Positions 9,231 to 19,749 are shown, counted from the stretch's first letter. The stretch: 64,000 bases of DNA from Mycolicibacterium iranicum (GCF_002101705.1 NZ_LQPC01000020.1:62001-126000), one strand, 5' to 3'. Notes: generated by a model not told the origin, from the sequence alone. Program-made: numbers and translations.

Positions 9231-9911
9231 TTAGTACAGGTCTTTCAAGCTGAGAATTCCGTCCTCGACTGCGCGCGCGAGCAGCGCGGACTTCGTCGAC
9301 GCCGGCCTACCGACGCCGGCATATTTGGCGCGCGCCCGTTGTAGGTGGGTCCGCACCGTGGTGGGTGCGATGAACAGTCTTTTGGCCACGAGATCCTTGC
9401 TCTCGGTCTGGAACCAGGCGATCAGCACCTGCTTCTCACGCTCGGTCAGTTTGATGCGACCCATGGTGCCGTCGTTGAGCATGGCCTTGCCCATCCTCGG
9501 ACCCACGTAGGGCGTGACTGTGTGCGCGGAGTGAATCGCCTCGATCAAATGGCGCTTCCCCTCCGACTTGACCAGGTAGGTCACCGCGCCGAGCTCCAGG
9601 CATTTCAGGATGACTTCGTCGGCGGTGATGTGGGAGTAGACGATCACCCGCTGCCCTCGATCGCTGAGGTGCGACAGGGTCTCGAAGTCGGGACGGTTCC
9701 CCTCGATCTGCAGATCGAGGAGCACGACGTCGACATCATCGGACGCGCCGGGAAACTTGGCGAAGTACTCGGCGGGACGGGCGAAGCTGTCCGCCAGTTC
9801 GATCGGTGGATCGGCATCCGCACACCACGCCTGGATCCCTGCGTGCACGACATCGTGATCATCGATGATCGCGATCCGCACCGGAGTCCGCGCATCCCCC
9901 TCGCGGGACAT
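9231..9911 (-). CDS. NarL/FixJ-type response regulator
   Basis: 226 residues with a GGGAGG site upstream of the ATG. The receiver domain (about 10-135) has the acidic pair in IIDDHD, a phospho-acceptor Asp in VVLLDLQIEG and a conserved Lys in YLVKSEGK. The C-terminal LuxR-type helix-turn-helix runs from LTEREKQVL through VAKRLFIAPTTVRTHLQRA. It is transcribed divergently from a large histidine kinase across 234 nt, so the two very likely form a cognate pair. The stimulus is unknown. The proteins are not recognised as a named mycobacterial system. Confidence 0.85.
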   Translation of the reverse strand: MSREGDARTPVRIAIIDDHDVVHAGIQAWCADADPPIELADSFARPAEYFAKFPGASDDVDVVLLDLQIEGNRPDFETLSHLSDRGQRVIVYSHITADEVILKCLELGAVTYLVKSEGKRHLIEAIHSAHTVTPYVGPRMGKAMLNDGTMGRIKLTEREKQVLIAWFQTESKDLVAKRLFIAPTTVRTHLQRARAKYAGVGRPASTKSALLARAVEDGILSLKDLY

Positions 9912-10003
9912 CCCCCCACACCTCCCACCTGGTAGACACTTTGCGACAGGTGTCTGCCTCGCTTGCCGATATTTAATCGCAGCCCCGCACCGTTGCGATG
10001 GAA

Positions 10004-10017
10004 AACTCCGTGGAGTT
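10004..10017. promoter_or_regulatory. Palindrome between the divergent two-component genes
   Basis: AACTCC-GT-GGAGTT is a 14-bp inverted repeat with perfect 6-bp arms. A second, weaker one, CGAT-attta-ATCG, lies at 9968-9980. Both are in the only intergenic space shared by the response regulator and the kinase, so they are candidate binding sites for autoregulation. No experimental support. Confidence 0.4.
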
Positions 10018-10145
10018 ACCCAGGCGCCGGTACATCACAACAAGTGCTGCTCGAGATTAGGAAGCTCGCCGCTCGGGAGGAAAGCCGAGATCGGCGAATC
10101 ACCCTGAATTGATACGTTCGACCGACACGTGAGCTGGGGAGGACC

Positions 10146-12314
10146 GTGGCGACGTTCGGGGAAACTGCCGCCCGACTTCAGTTGATGAACCGGGCGGCGA
10201 TGGTCGGGCTGCTGATGCGCTGCACCGTCAATCTCGGGGTGTCGTTGATCGCGCTGGCGGACCCGAACTCGCTCGCCCTGCCCTCGGGCAGGTGGCTCCT
10301 CGGGACGCTGGCTGCGTGGTCGCTCTACCGTCTGCTGACGCGGTCGCAGGGCACCGGATGGTTGGCCATCGATTATGCGGCGGCGCTCGTCGTGTGCCTG
10401 GCCATCCCGGTGCTCGCGCCGGCCACCGACTTCTACGCCTCCAACTCCGCGCCGCAGGCGATCGCCGGGACCGCCGTCATCAGCATCTCCGTGTCGGTAT
10501 CGATGCTCGCCGCCGTGCCGATGGCCGTAGGTATCGCCGTCGCCTACGCCGTGGGCGCGGCGACCGTCATCGGCTGGGAGAACCTCACGTCCGTCACCGC
10601 GCTGTACTACTTCGCCGTTCAGTGCGCGACCGCGTCGATCATCCGACTGATGCTGCTGCACGTGGCAGGAGCAATCGACAGGGCGCGCCGCGACCGCGCA
10701 GAGGCCGAGGTCGCCGAACGTGTCACCGACGCCGTACGCGATTATGAGCACGAACAACTCGCGCTACTCCACGACACCGCCGCGTCGACCTTGCTCATGG
10801 TGGGGCAGGGCACCGACCTTCCCCCCGGGCGCCTGGCCGCGCAGGCTCGTCGCGACCTTCACCTTCTCAACGCAAGCAGCTGGGAGGCGCCGCCACCACG
10901 CGTGGAATTGGTTGCCGCACTGCGTGACTGCGCCACCCATCTCACAACACCGGTCCTGTTCGAGGGCCGCGACGAGCTGTGGCTACCCGGCAAGACCGCA
11001 CATCCGGTGATCGCCGCCTCGCGGGAAGCGATGAACAACGTCGAACGGCACGCCAGAGCTTCGCTGTTGCGCGTCACCGTCTCAGACACGTCAGTCCTGC
11101 TGTCCGACGACGGGATCGGCTTCGACCCGGACAAGCGACGTGACGGACACGGCATCGACGACTCCATCCTCGGGCGAATGCTGCGGGCCGACGGCGAGGC
11201 CCGGGTGAGCGCTGAGCCCGGGGTCGGCACCGCCATCGAATTGCGCTGGACATCAGCGCAATCCGAGGCCCAGACACCGGCGGTCGATCCCGACCGGTTG
11301 ATCGAACGGACCAGGGCCCGGTACGGCCTCGCGCTCACGGTGTACGCGCTGGTGAACCTCGCGATCACCGTACAACCCGCCGATGCTGCGCTAGGGCTGC
11401 TCGCCGCGGTGGCCACACTCGCGGCTGTGCCCGGAATCCTCTGGCAGCGTTACACATTCGCCCTCCCCGCAGCATGCGCGGTGCTGGTCGTCGCGATCGC
11501 CCAACCCGCGCTGCTACCCCTTGACGCGCTGCTCGGTTATCAGCACTGGGCTCAGGGCGCGATCGGCTGGTGCCTGGTTCCGCTCATGCTTGCCGTGCCG
11601 ACGCGGATCGGCGCCGCCGTGGTCATCGGCTACTGGGTGCTGAACAGCGCTGTCATCGTGATACGCGATCCGTCGTCGTCGATTCTGGTCAACGTCGGCC
11701 TCGGCAGCGCAAGCATCCTCGGGGTGCAGTTGTTCGCCCTCATGTTCAACGGGCTCATGCGGGAAGCCGCCGAAGTGGTCGAATCGGAGAACGCGGCCCG
11801 TCAGCGCCTCCTCACGCGGGATCGGATCTCGCAGGCGCTCCGCGGTGAATACCAGCGTCGTTACGCGACCATCGTCGCCAACGTCGTGCCTCTGCTCGAC
11901 GAACTGACCCGAGGGGAGCGTCTCGACTCGGCGCTGCAGCTTCGGGCCCGGGCCGAATGCCGAAGGCTGCGCACTCTGTTCGACCAGGCGACTATTTTCG
12001 ATCATCCACTCATGCAACGCATCCGGCCGTTGATCGACAGGGCGGAGGCCAGACATGTCGACGTGGTCATCGACGTCGACGGTGCGCTCCCCGATGTCGC
12101 CGACGCTGACATCAACCGCCTCGTGGCAATCCTGTCCGACGTGCTCGATCTGTGCGCGTCGTCGGCGCGCATCGTCGTGACCCGCACCGACGACCGCGTC
12201 GAAATCAGCGCCGTCGTCGACACTCACGACGATGACTGCTCCGTCGCGTGGGACGGCGCAGAGGTCGTCGCGGCCGGCCGCGAACTCTGGTGTGTGATCA
12301 GCCCGCCGAGCTGA
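10146..12314 (+). CDS. Tandem-module membrane histidine kinase (second module degenerate)
   Basis: 722 residues, GTG start with GGGGAGG upstream. Module 1 has hydrophobic segments at about 20-175, a coiled linker, a HisKA_3-like phospho-acceptor LLHDT (His209), an N-box EAMNNVERHA (about 295-303) and ATP lid motifs DDGIGFD (321-327) and GHGIDDSI. Module 2 repeats the layout: membrane segments at about 394-550, a charged helix (AARQRLLTRDRISQALRGEY), then an alpha/beta kinase-like tail with no recognisable His box, N-box or glycine loops. The protein looks like an internal duplication in which the C-terminal copy lost catalysis, perhaps becoming a sensory or allosteric pseudokinase. Partner: the divergent NarL-type regulator. 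Its 3' end overlaps choD by 17 nt. Confidence 0.75.
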   Translation: MATFGETAARLQLMNRAAMVGLLMRCTVNLGVSLIALADPNSLALPSGRWLLGTLAAWSLYRLLTRSQGTGWLAIDYAAALVVCLAIPVLAPATDFYASNSAPQAIAGTAVISISVSVSMLAAVPMAVGIAVAYAVGAATVIGWENLTSVTALYYFAVQCATASIIRLMLLHVAGAIDRARRDRAEAEVAERVTDAVRDYEHEQLALLHDTAASTLLMVGQGTDLPPGRLAAQARRDLHLLNASSWEAPPPRVELVAALRDCATHLTTPVLFEGRDELWLPGKTAHPVIAASREAMNNVERHARASLLRVTVSDTSVLLSDDGIGFDPDKRRDGHGIDDSILGRMLRADGEARVSAEPGVGTAIELRWTSAQSEAQTPAVDPDRLIERTRARYGLALTVYALVNLAITVQPADAALGLLAAVATLAAVPGILWQRYTFALPAACAVLVVAIAQPALLPLDALLGYQHWAQGAIGWCLVPLMLAVPTRIGAAVVIGYWVLNSAVIVIRDPSSSILVNVGLGSASILGVQLFALMFNGLMREAAEVVESENAARQRLLTRDRISQALRGEYQRRYATIVANVVPLLDELTRGERLDSALQLRARAECRRLRTLFDQATIFDHPLMQRIRPLIDRAEARHVDVVIDVDGALPDVADADINRLVAILSDVLDLCASSARIVVTRTDDRVEISAVVDTHDDDCSVAWDGAEVVAAGRELWCVISPPS

Positions 12315-14034
12315 CCGGTTCGATCGGGATTCTGCGCAGCGCCGCGGGGGCGTTCGCCGGAACGACAGGACTCTTCGGCTCGATCGGCGTGAGCCGCCGG
12401 TAGGGCTCGCCCTGCGCGGGTCGAAGATCCTCTTCGCCCTTGTTGGGCCACAGCGCCGCCGCCCGCTCGGCCTGCGCGGTGATCGAAAGCGACGGGTTGA
12501 CACCGAGATTCGCCGAGATCGCGGCACCGTCCATCACCGACAGGGTCGGGTAGTTCCACACCCGCTGATACGCGTCGATGACGCCCTTTTCGGGACTGTC
12601 CCCGATGGCCGCGCCGCCGAGAAAGTGCGCGGTCAGCGGGATGTTGAACAACTCACCCCAGGTTCCGCCCGCCACGCCGTCGATCTTCTCGGCGATGCGC
12701 CGGGTCACCTCGTTGCCGGCCGGGATCCAGCTCGGATTGGGTTCGCCGTGGCCCTGCTTGCTGTCGAGCATGCGGAAGCCGAGCCGGGTCTTTCGGGTGA
12801 ACGTCGTAATGGAGTTGTCGAGGTTCTGCATGACGAGCGCGATCATCGTCCGCTCACTCCATCGCCTCGGATTCAGCAGGCGCATTGTGCCCCGCGGATC
12901 GGTGCGCGCGGTGTGCACCAGCTGCCGCCAGCGCGGCACGTCGGTGCCCTCCGGGCCCGCACCGTCGGTCATCAGCGTCTGGAGCAATCCCATCGCATTC
13001 GAACCCTTGCCGTAGCGGCAGGGTTCGACGTGGGTGTCCGACGTCGGGTGGATCGACGACGTGATCGCCACCCCGTGGGTCAGGTCGAGGTCGTCGCCAA
13101 CCGTCAGTCGTCCTGCGCCGACGATGGATTCGGAGTTCGTCCGGGTCAACACACCCAACCTGTCGGACAGTTTCGGCAGCCGACCCGTGTCCCGCATTTT
13201 GAACAGCAACTTCTGGGTGCCGTACGTGCCCGCCGCCAGGATCACCTGGTTGGCGGTGAAGGTCTTGCGGCGGCGGCGCAGCTTGCCGCCGGTGCGCGCG
13301 GTCCGCACTTCCCACACCCCGTCGGCACGCTGCTCGAAGCTCGTCACCATGGTCAGCGGGTGTACCTGTGCACCTGCCTTTTCCGCCAGCCCCAGGTAGT
13401 TCTTCAACAGGGTGTTCTTGGCGCCGAAGCGGCAGCCCGTCATGCAGGATCCGCACTCGATGCAGCCGGTGCGCGCCGGACCGGCCCCGCCGAAGTACGG
13501 GTCGGGGACGGTCTTGCCCGGCGTCTTCTCGCCATCGGGCCCGAAGAACACGCCGACCGGCGTCGGCACGAAGGTGTCACCGACACCCATGTCCTCCGCA
13601 ACCTCTTTCATGATGCGGTCGGCGTCGGTGAACGTCGGGTTGGTGACGACACCGAGCATCCGCTGCGCCTGGTCGTAGTGCGACATCAGCTCGGCACGCC
13701 AATCGGTGATGTCTCGCCACTGCGGGTCGTTGAAGAACGGCTCCGGCGGCACGTAGAGCGTGTTGGCGTAGTTCAGGGAGCCGCCGCCGACGCCGGCGCC
13801 GGCGAGGATCATGACGTTGCGCAGCAGGTGGATGCGCTGGATTCCGTACATGCCGAACTGCGGGGCCCAGAGGAATTTACGAAGGTTCCACGAGGTTTTC
13901 GCGAACTCCTCGTCGGCAAAACGCCGGCCCGCCTCCAGCACGCCGACGCGGTAGCCCTTCTCGGTCAGTCGCAGCGCGCTGACGCTGCCGCCGAACCCCG
14001 AGCCGATGATCAGCACGTCATAGTCAGGCTTCAT
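12298..14034 (-). CDS. choD: GMC-family cholesterol oxidase-like flavoprotein
   Basis: 578 residues, matching ChoD (Rv3409c) in length and synteny next to guaB3. It shows the N-terminal FAD motif GSGFGGS, GAGVGGGSLNYANTL, a Cys-rich GCIECGSCMTGCRFGAKN stretch and a C-terminal HFLGGAAIGDS with DGAAISANLGVNPS. Named as oxidising 3-beta-hydroxysterols to 3-keto sterols. In mycobacteria its contribution to bulk cholesterol catabolism is doubtful, so the substrate remains open. The Cys cluster is unusual for classical cholesterol oxidases and typical of this mycobacterial subgroup. It diverges from a TetR gene across a short region with a palindrome. Confidence 0.85.
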   Translation of the reverse strand: MKPDYDVLIIGSGFGGSVSALRLTEKGYRVGVLEAGRRFADEEFAKTSWNLRKFLWAPQFGMYGIQRIHLLRNVMILAGAGVGGGSLNYANTLYVPPEPFFNDPQWRDITDWRAELMSHYDQAQRMLGVVTNPTFTDADRIMKEVAEDMGVGDTFVPTPVGVFFGPDGEKTPGKTVPDPYFGGAGPARTGCIECGSCMTGCRFGAKNTLLKNYLGLAEKAGAQVHPLTMVTSFEQRADGVWEVRTARTGGKLRRRRKTFTANQVILAAGTYGTQKLLFKMRDTGRLPKLSDRLGVLTRTNSESIVGAGRLTVGDDLDLTHGVAITSSIHPTSDTHVEPCRYGKGSNAMGLLQTLMTDGAGPEGTDVPRWRQLVHTARTDPRGTMRLLNPRRWSERTMIALVMQNLDNSITTFTRKTRLGFRMLDSKQGHGEPNPSWIPAGNEVTRRIAEKIDGVAGGTWGELFNIPLTAHFLGGAAIGDSPEKGVIDAYQRVWNYPTLSVMDGAAISANLGVNPSLSITAQAERAAALWPNKGEEDLRPAQGEPYRRLTPIEPKSPVVPANAPAALRRIPIEPVSSAG

Positions 14035-14049
14035 CGCAACATTATGAAC

Positions 14050-14063
14050 TTACCCATCGGTAA
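14050..14063. promoter_or_regulatory. Candidate TetR operator between choD and its divergent regulator
   Basis: The inverted repeat TTACC-catc-GGTAA is centred 22 nt from the choD ATG, close to the choD -10-like CATAAT (minus strand, about 14044-14039). It also lies about 60 nt upstream of the TetR GTG. The placement fits repression of choD by the adjacent TetR protein. It does not match the KstR motif. Confidence 0.45.
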
Positions 14064-14120
14064 CTTGCCAGGGAGGTGACCCTAAGTTCGGTAGTTTCGT
14101 CAGCGTCTACTGTTCGGGGC

Positions 14121-14711
14121 GTGGCCGACGGCATCACAGCGCGCGAGGCGAAGCGCCTGCAGACCCGGGAGCGGTTGCTGGGTGCGGCGATCGCGGAGTT
14201 CAAGCGCGCCGGCATGGCCGAGGCAGATGTGGGCGCGATCGTGGGAGCCGCAGGCGTCGCGCACGGCACCTTCTTCTTCCACTTCCCGACCAAGGAACAC
14301 GTTCTGCTCGAGTTGGAACGCCGTGAAGAGGGCCGCATGGCCAAGCGCTTCGCCACCTATGCCAAGACGCACCCCGACCTGCCGTCACAGCTGCGTGAGG
14401 CGGCCGACCTGGTGTTGAGCCTGGAACGCCGACTCGGCGCCCTTCTATTCAAAGACTTTCTCGCACTGCACTTTTCACCGACCCGGCCACTGGCCGAAGA
14501 TGGCGACGACCACCCCCTGGTCGTCCTGGTCGCCGAACAGATAGCGAAAGCGCGCGATGATGGCAAGACCGCCGAGGACGTGACGCCGATGAACAGCGCC
14601 ATCTACTTCCTACTCGGCCTCTACGCGCTGCTGATCACCACCGGCGAGTCCAGAGACCGCGCCGCGATGGTCGACGACTATCTGACCCGCACGCTGCGCA
14701 GCATGCAGTGA
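14121..14711 (+). CDS. TetR-family transcriptional regulator
   Basis: 196 residues from the GTG at 14121. An upstream in-frame GTG at 14076 directly abuts a GGGAG and is less likely; TACTGT ends 7 nt before 14121, fitting a leaderless start. The N-terminal helix-turn-helix reads LLGAAIAEFKRAG then VGAIVGAAGVAHGTFFFHFPTKE, characteristic of TetR. The C-terminal helical domain (about 55-196) holds the ligand pocket. Diverges from choD, so a sterol- or fatty-acyl-responsive repressor is plausible. Converges with guaB3, 3 nt between stops. Confidence 0.85.
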   Translation: MADGITAREAKRLQTRERLLGAAIAEFKRAGMAEADVGAIVGAAGVAHGTFFFHFPTKEHVLLELERREEGRMAKRFATYAKTHPDLPSQLREAADLVLSLERRLGALLFKDFLALHFSPTRPLAEDGDDHPLVVLVAEQIAKARDDGKTAEDVTPMNSAIYFLLGLYALLITTGESRDRAAMVDDYLTRTLRSMQ

Positions 14712-14714
14712 GCG

Positions 14715-15851
14715 TCAGCTTCCTACGGTGAGCCCGACCTTCTGGAACTCCTTGAGGTCGCAGTAGCCCGCCTTGGCCATCGACCGGGCCAGGCCGCCCA
14801 CGAGGTTCAGTGAGCCGAACGGATCGTCCGACGGACCGTCGAGCACCTGCGCCAGCGAGGGCCGATCTTCGTCGGCCACCTGAAGAAGGGCGCCGCGGGG
14901 CAGCGACGGGTGCGCCGCCGCGGCGGGCCAGAACCAACCTCCGCCAAGCGCTTCGGCCGAGATGGCCAGCGGCGTTCCGAGCACCACCGCGTCGGCACCG
15001 CAGGCGATCGCCTTGGCCAGGTCTCCCGAGGTGTGGATGTCGCCGTCGGCGAGCACGTGGACGTACCGACCGCCGGTCTCGTCGAGGTACTCGCGACGCG
15101 CCGCGGCCGCATCGGCGATCGCGGTGGCCATCGGCACGCTGATGCCGAGCACCTCGTCCGACGTCGTCACCCCCGAAGTGGAGCCGTACCCGACGATCAC
15201 GCCGGCGGCACCGGTCCGCATGAGATGCAGCGCGGTGCGGTGGTCGAGCACGCCGCCCGCGACGACGGGCACGTCGAGCTCGGAGATAAAGGTCTTGAGA
15301 TTGAGCGGCTCGTGATCCTTGGCGACCCGCTCGGCTGAGATGATGGTGCCCTGGATGACGAGCAAGTCGATACCCGCGGCCACCAGGGTCGGCGTCAGCG
15401 CCTGCGCGTTCTGCGGGCTGACACGCACGGCCGTCGTGACCCCGGCCTCCCGGATACGCGCGACGGCCGACCCTAACAGGTCGGGATCCAAAGGCGCGGA
15501 ATGCAATTGCTGCAGAAGCCGGGTGGCCGCAGAGGGGTCGGGATCCTTCTCGGCGACCGAGATCACCTCGGCGATCTTGTCGGCGACATCGGCGTGCCGT
15601 CCGATCAGCCCCTCGCCGTTGAGCACACCGAGCCCACCGAGACGGCCGAGCTCGATCGCGAACTCCACAGACACCAAGGCATCGGTCGGGTGCGCCAACA
15701 CCGGGATCTCGAATCGGTAGGCATCGAGCTGCCACGCGGTCGAGACGTCCTTCGACGACCGTGTGCGCCGCGACGGCACGATGTTGATGTCACTGAGTTC
15801 GTAGGTGCGACGGGCGGTCCGGCCCATGCCGATTTCCACCATGTCTCGCAT
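14715..15851 (-). CDS. guaB3: GuaB3, IMP dehydrogenase-family protein without CBS domains
   Basis: 378 residues from the ATG at 15851, which has AGGGGAG 6 nt upstream; an in-frame GTG at 15857 abuts that site. It is a TIM-barrel IMPDH-like protein (residues GLGVLNGEG, VAGGVLDHRTALHL, GDIHTSGDLAKAIACGADAV). It lacks the CBS pair and lacks the catalytic SxCTTR loop of true IMPDH, having GVIVGYGSTSGVTT instead. Actinobacterial GuaB3 proteins are regularly encoded directly downstream of guaB2, as here (31 nt). Their role differs from IMP oxidation; GMP-reductase-like chemistry has been considered for the family. Confidence 0.9.
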   Translation of the reverse strand: MRDMVEIGMGRTARRTYELSDINIVPSRRTRSSKDVSTAWQLDAYRFEIPVLAHPTDALVSVEFAIELGRLGGLGVLNGEGLIGRHADVADKIAEVISVAEKDPDPSAATRLLQQLHSAPLDPDLLGSAVARIREAGVTTAVRVSPQNAQALTPTLVAAGIDLLVIQGTIISAERVAKDHEPLNLKTFISELDVPVVAGGVLDHRTALHLMRTGAAGVIVGYGSTSGVTTSDEVLGISVPMATAIADAAAARREYLDETGGRYVHVLADGDIHTSGDLAKAIACGADAVVLGTPLAISAEALGGGWFWPAAAAHPSLPRGALLQVADEDRPSLAQVLDGPSDDPFGSLNLVGGLARSMAKAGYCDLKEFQKVGLTVGS

Positions 15852-15882
15852 GTTCACTCCCCTGTTAGGCCCCCAGCAGACC

Positions 15883-17502
<1,620 letters not shown>

Positions 17503-17560
17503 CCGCGACGTGCCGCGCGACCGCTGGCGGGATACCTGGGCGGTTGCGTAGTCTGGGGGC

Positions 17561-17965
17561 GTGCGAGACCACCTGCCACCAGGATTGCCGCCTGACCCGT
17601 TCGCCGACGACCCGAGCGATCCGTCGGCGGCGCTCGATGCCCTGGAGCCGGGGCAGCCGCTGGACCCGCAGGAACGCACCGCTGTCGAAGCCGATCTGGC
17701 AGACCTCGCCGTCTACGAAGCATTGTTGGCGCACAAGGGAATTCGCGGCCTCGTGGTCTGCTGCGACGAGTGCCAGCAAGACCACTATCACGACTGGGAC
17801 ATGCTGCGCGCCAACCTGCTGCAGCTGCTGGTGGACGGAACGGTCCGCCCGCACGAGCCCGCCTACGATCCCGAACCCGACTCCTACGTCACGTGGGACT
17901 ACTGCCGCGGCTACGCCGACGCCTCACTGAACGAGGCGACGTCGGAGTCCGACGGTTATCGCTGA
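17561..17965 (+). CDS. DUF5319 protein (Rv3412 homologue)
   Basis: 134 residues from a GTG. An acidic, Pro-rich N-terminus (LPPDPFADDPSDP) precedes a helical core and the conserved metal-ligand-like stretch VVCCDECQQDHYHDW (two adjacent Cys, a CxxC and two His), then an acidic C-terminus with WDYCRGY. The Cys/His pattern suggests a small zinc site or redox motif. Conserved in actinobacteria between guaB2 and the sigD-rsdA operon; function unknown. Diverges from guaB2 and converges with rsdA (22 nt apart). Confidence 0.8.
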   Translation: MRDHLPPGLPPDPFADDPSDPSAALDALEPGQPLDPQERTAVEADLADLAVYEALLAHKGIRGLVVCCDECQQDHYHDWDMLRANLLQLLVDGTVRPHEPAYDPEPDSYVTWDYCRGYADASLNEATSESDGYR

Positions 17966-17987
17966 CAGCGCAATTTCGCCCGGCTGA

Positions 17988-19178
17988 TCAGTTCGGCTGA
18001 TCCGGTACTTGCAGCGCGGGCGCAGGCAATTCAGGCACTGCGGGTAGCGCAGGAACAGGCAACAGCACCACCGGCGTCGTCGTCGTCGGAAGCGTCAGCG
18101 TGGGTTGCGGCTCCTCCTGCTCGACGGTCGGCTGCGGCGTCGTCCTGGGTGCCTGCGTCGTCGGTGACGGCGCAGCCGCCGAGGTCGAGGTCGGTAGCGG
18201 CGCGCGCGTGGTCGTCGTCGACTGGACCACCACGGTCGTCGACGTCGGCGACGGCACGCTGGACGTCGTGGTCGACCGCGGAACGGTCGTCGGTGACGTG
18301 GTCGACGCGCGTGGCGGCGTCGTCGACGTCGGTGACGGGACCGTTGACGACGGGGTCGTCGCCGGCGCCGAGCTCGACGGGGACGTCGCGCCGGTGGTCT
18401 CCGACGACGGGGACGTCACGCTGGTGGTCTCCGATGAGGACGACGGGGTCGTCGAGGCACTGGTGTCCGACGGCGGGGTCTCACTGCTGGACGGCAGTGT
18501 CACCGTGCCGGGATCGAGCAGCTCGGTGGGGATGTCCGGGAACGTGGGCAGCGGAGCACCCGGCGGCACAGTGGCCACGGGGTCCTGGGCCTCGACCTTG
18601 ACGGTCAGCTCCTGCCATTGGGCAATCAGTTCCTGCTTCTGCTCGACATCGCCCACGGTCGCGACCGTCGTGGTGACGGCCTGCAGTCTCTCCTGCGCAC
18701 CCTGCCAGTCGCCCTGCTCGATGAGCTGCTGCACCTGCTGCATCTCGGTCTGGGCGGCCAGGATCACGGCGTCGTCGCGGGTTTGCGCCTGCTCACCGAA
18801 CAGTGCCGTGCGCAGCCCGTAGAGCGCATCTCCGGGTCCGGACCCCGCGATCACGGCGCCGAAACCACCGATGGCAAGCATCGCCGCGGCCGCAGAACCG
18901 ACGATTGCCAGCGAGAAGCGTCGTTTGGGGGCGGGGCGGGTCACCCGGTCAAGAGCGGCCGCCGCGTCCTGCTGGGTCAGCACGTGACCCATCGGGGTCT
19001 CGCGCACGTCGTCGCGCCAGCCGGCGAGCAACTGCGCCAGCTCAGCCTCTTCCCGGTCCGTCACATACGGCTGCTGCTGCGCAGCGAGAGCGTCCAGGAA
19101 CTGATCGGTGCGGTTGATCTCGTTCAGCGAAGGATCACCGCCGTTGGTATTCCATCGTCCGAAATCAGGCATAGTCAC
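17988..19178 (-). CDS. rsdA: Anti-sigma-D factor RsdA
   Basis: 396 residues. The N-terminal cytosolic domain (1-85), with the SigD-binding stretch DREEAELAQLLAGWRDDVRE, precedes a single membrane segment at about 88-111. An extracytoplasmic helical part (about 115-205) leads into a very long Ser/Thr/Pro tail, and the C-terminus is Leu/Pro rich. In M. tuberculosis RsdA (Rv3413c) holds SigD inactive at the membrane and is removed by proteolysis. Its 5' end overlaps the sigD 3' end by 14 nt, so translation is coupled and stoichiometry maintained. The tail here is longer than expected for a simple spacer (finding). Confidence 0.9.
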   Translation of the reverse strand: MTMPDFGRWNTNGGDPSLNEINRTDQFLDALAAQQQPYVTDREEAELAQLLAGWRDDVRETPMGHVLTQQDAAAALDRVTRPAPKRRFSLAIVGSAAAAMLAIGGFGAVIAGSGPGDALYGLRTALFGEQAQTRDDAVILAAQTEMQQVQQLIEQGDWQGAQERLQAVTTTVATVGDVEQKQELIAQWQELTVKVEAQDPVATVPPGAPLPTFPDIPTELLDPGTVTLPSSSETPPSDTSASTTPSSSSETTSVTSPSSETTGATSPSSSAPATTPSSTVPSPTSTTPPRASTTSPTTVPRSTTTSSVPSPTSTTVVVQSTTTTRAPLPTSTSAAAPSPTTQAPRTTPQPTVEQEEPQPTLTLPTTTTPVVLLPVPALPAVPELPAPALQVPDQPN

Positions 19179-19749
19179 GCCCCTGCCCCGCCGACGTGAT
19201 CTCCGCCTTCAGCCGCGACAGCGCGCGGTGCTGCGCCACGCGCACCGCCCCCGCGGTGCTTCCGACGGCCTCCGCGGTTTCCTCTGCGCTCATACCGACG
19301 ACGACACGCAGGATGATGATCTCGCGCTGCTTCTCAGGCAGAACCTGCAGCAGCGCGGCCATTCGCGCCGACGATTCCGAATCGATCGCCATCTGCTCGG
19401 GGCCGGCCTCGCCGGAGAAACGCTCCGGCACCACATCCATCGGATCGGCCCGGTTGCGACCAGCTGCCCGGTGCGCGTCAGCAACCTTGTGCGCTGCAAT
19501 CCCGTACACGAAGGCCAGGAATGGTCGTCCCTGATCCTTGTAACGCGGCAGCGCCGTGATGGCGGCCAAGCACACCTCCTGAGCTACGTCATCAGCTGAG
19601 AGACCACTGCGTTCCGCAGTGCCCACCCTTGCCCGGCAGTACCTGACAACGAGGGGGCGGATGATCTCCAGCACCTCCCGGAGTGCGTTCCGATCGCCGA
19701 CCACCGCTTCAGCAACGACAGCATCGAGACGTTCTCCCGAAATTGTCAT
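19165..19749 (-). CDS. sigD: ECF sigma factor SigD
   Basis: 194 residues from the ATG at 19749 (GGAGAG upstream); an upstream GTG at 19785 would add 12 residues. Region 2 carries SADDVAQEVCLAAITALPRY and FLAFVYGIAAHKVADAHR; region 4 carries LPEKQREIIILRVVVGMSAEETAEAVG then GAVRVAQHRALSRLK. Very close to Rv3414c. In M. tuberculosis SigD works in starvation and stationary phase and depends partly on ppGpp. It is co-transcribed with its anti-sigma factor. A SigD-type -35 sequence overlaps the start region (finding). Confidence 0.95.
   Translation of the reverse strand: MTISGERLDAVVAEAVVGDRNALREVLEIIRPLVVRYCRARVGTAERSGLSADDVAQEVCLAAITALPRYKDQGRPFLAFVYGIAAHKVADAHRAAGRNRADPMDVVPERFSGEAGPEQMAIDSESSARMAALLQVLPEKQREIIILRVVVGMSAEETAEAVGSTAGAVRVAQHRALSRLKAEITSAGQGRDYA

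Noticed and set aside
12625-14079. A 484-codon plus-strand open frame
   Set aside because: Antisense to choD, whose motifs are intact.
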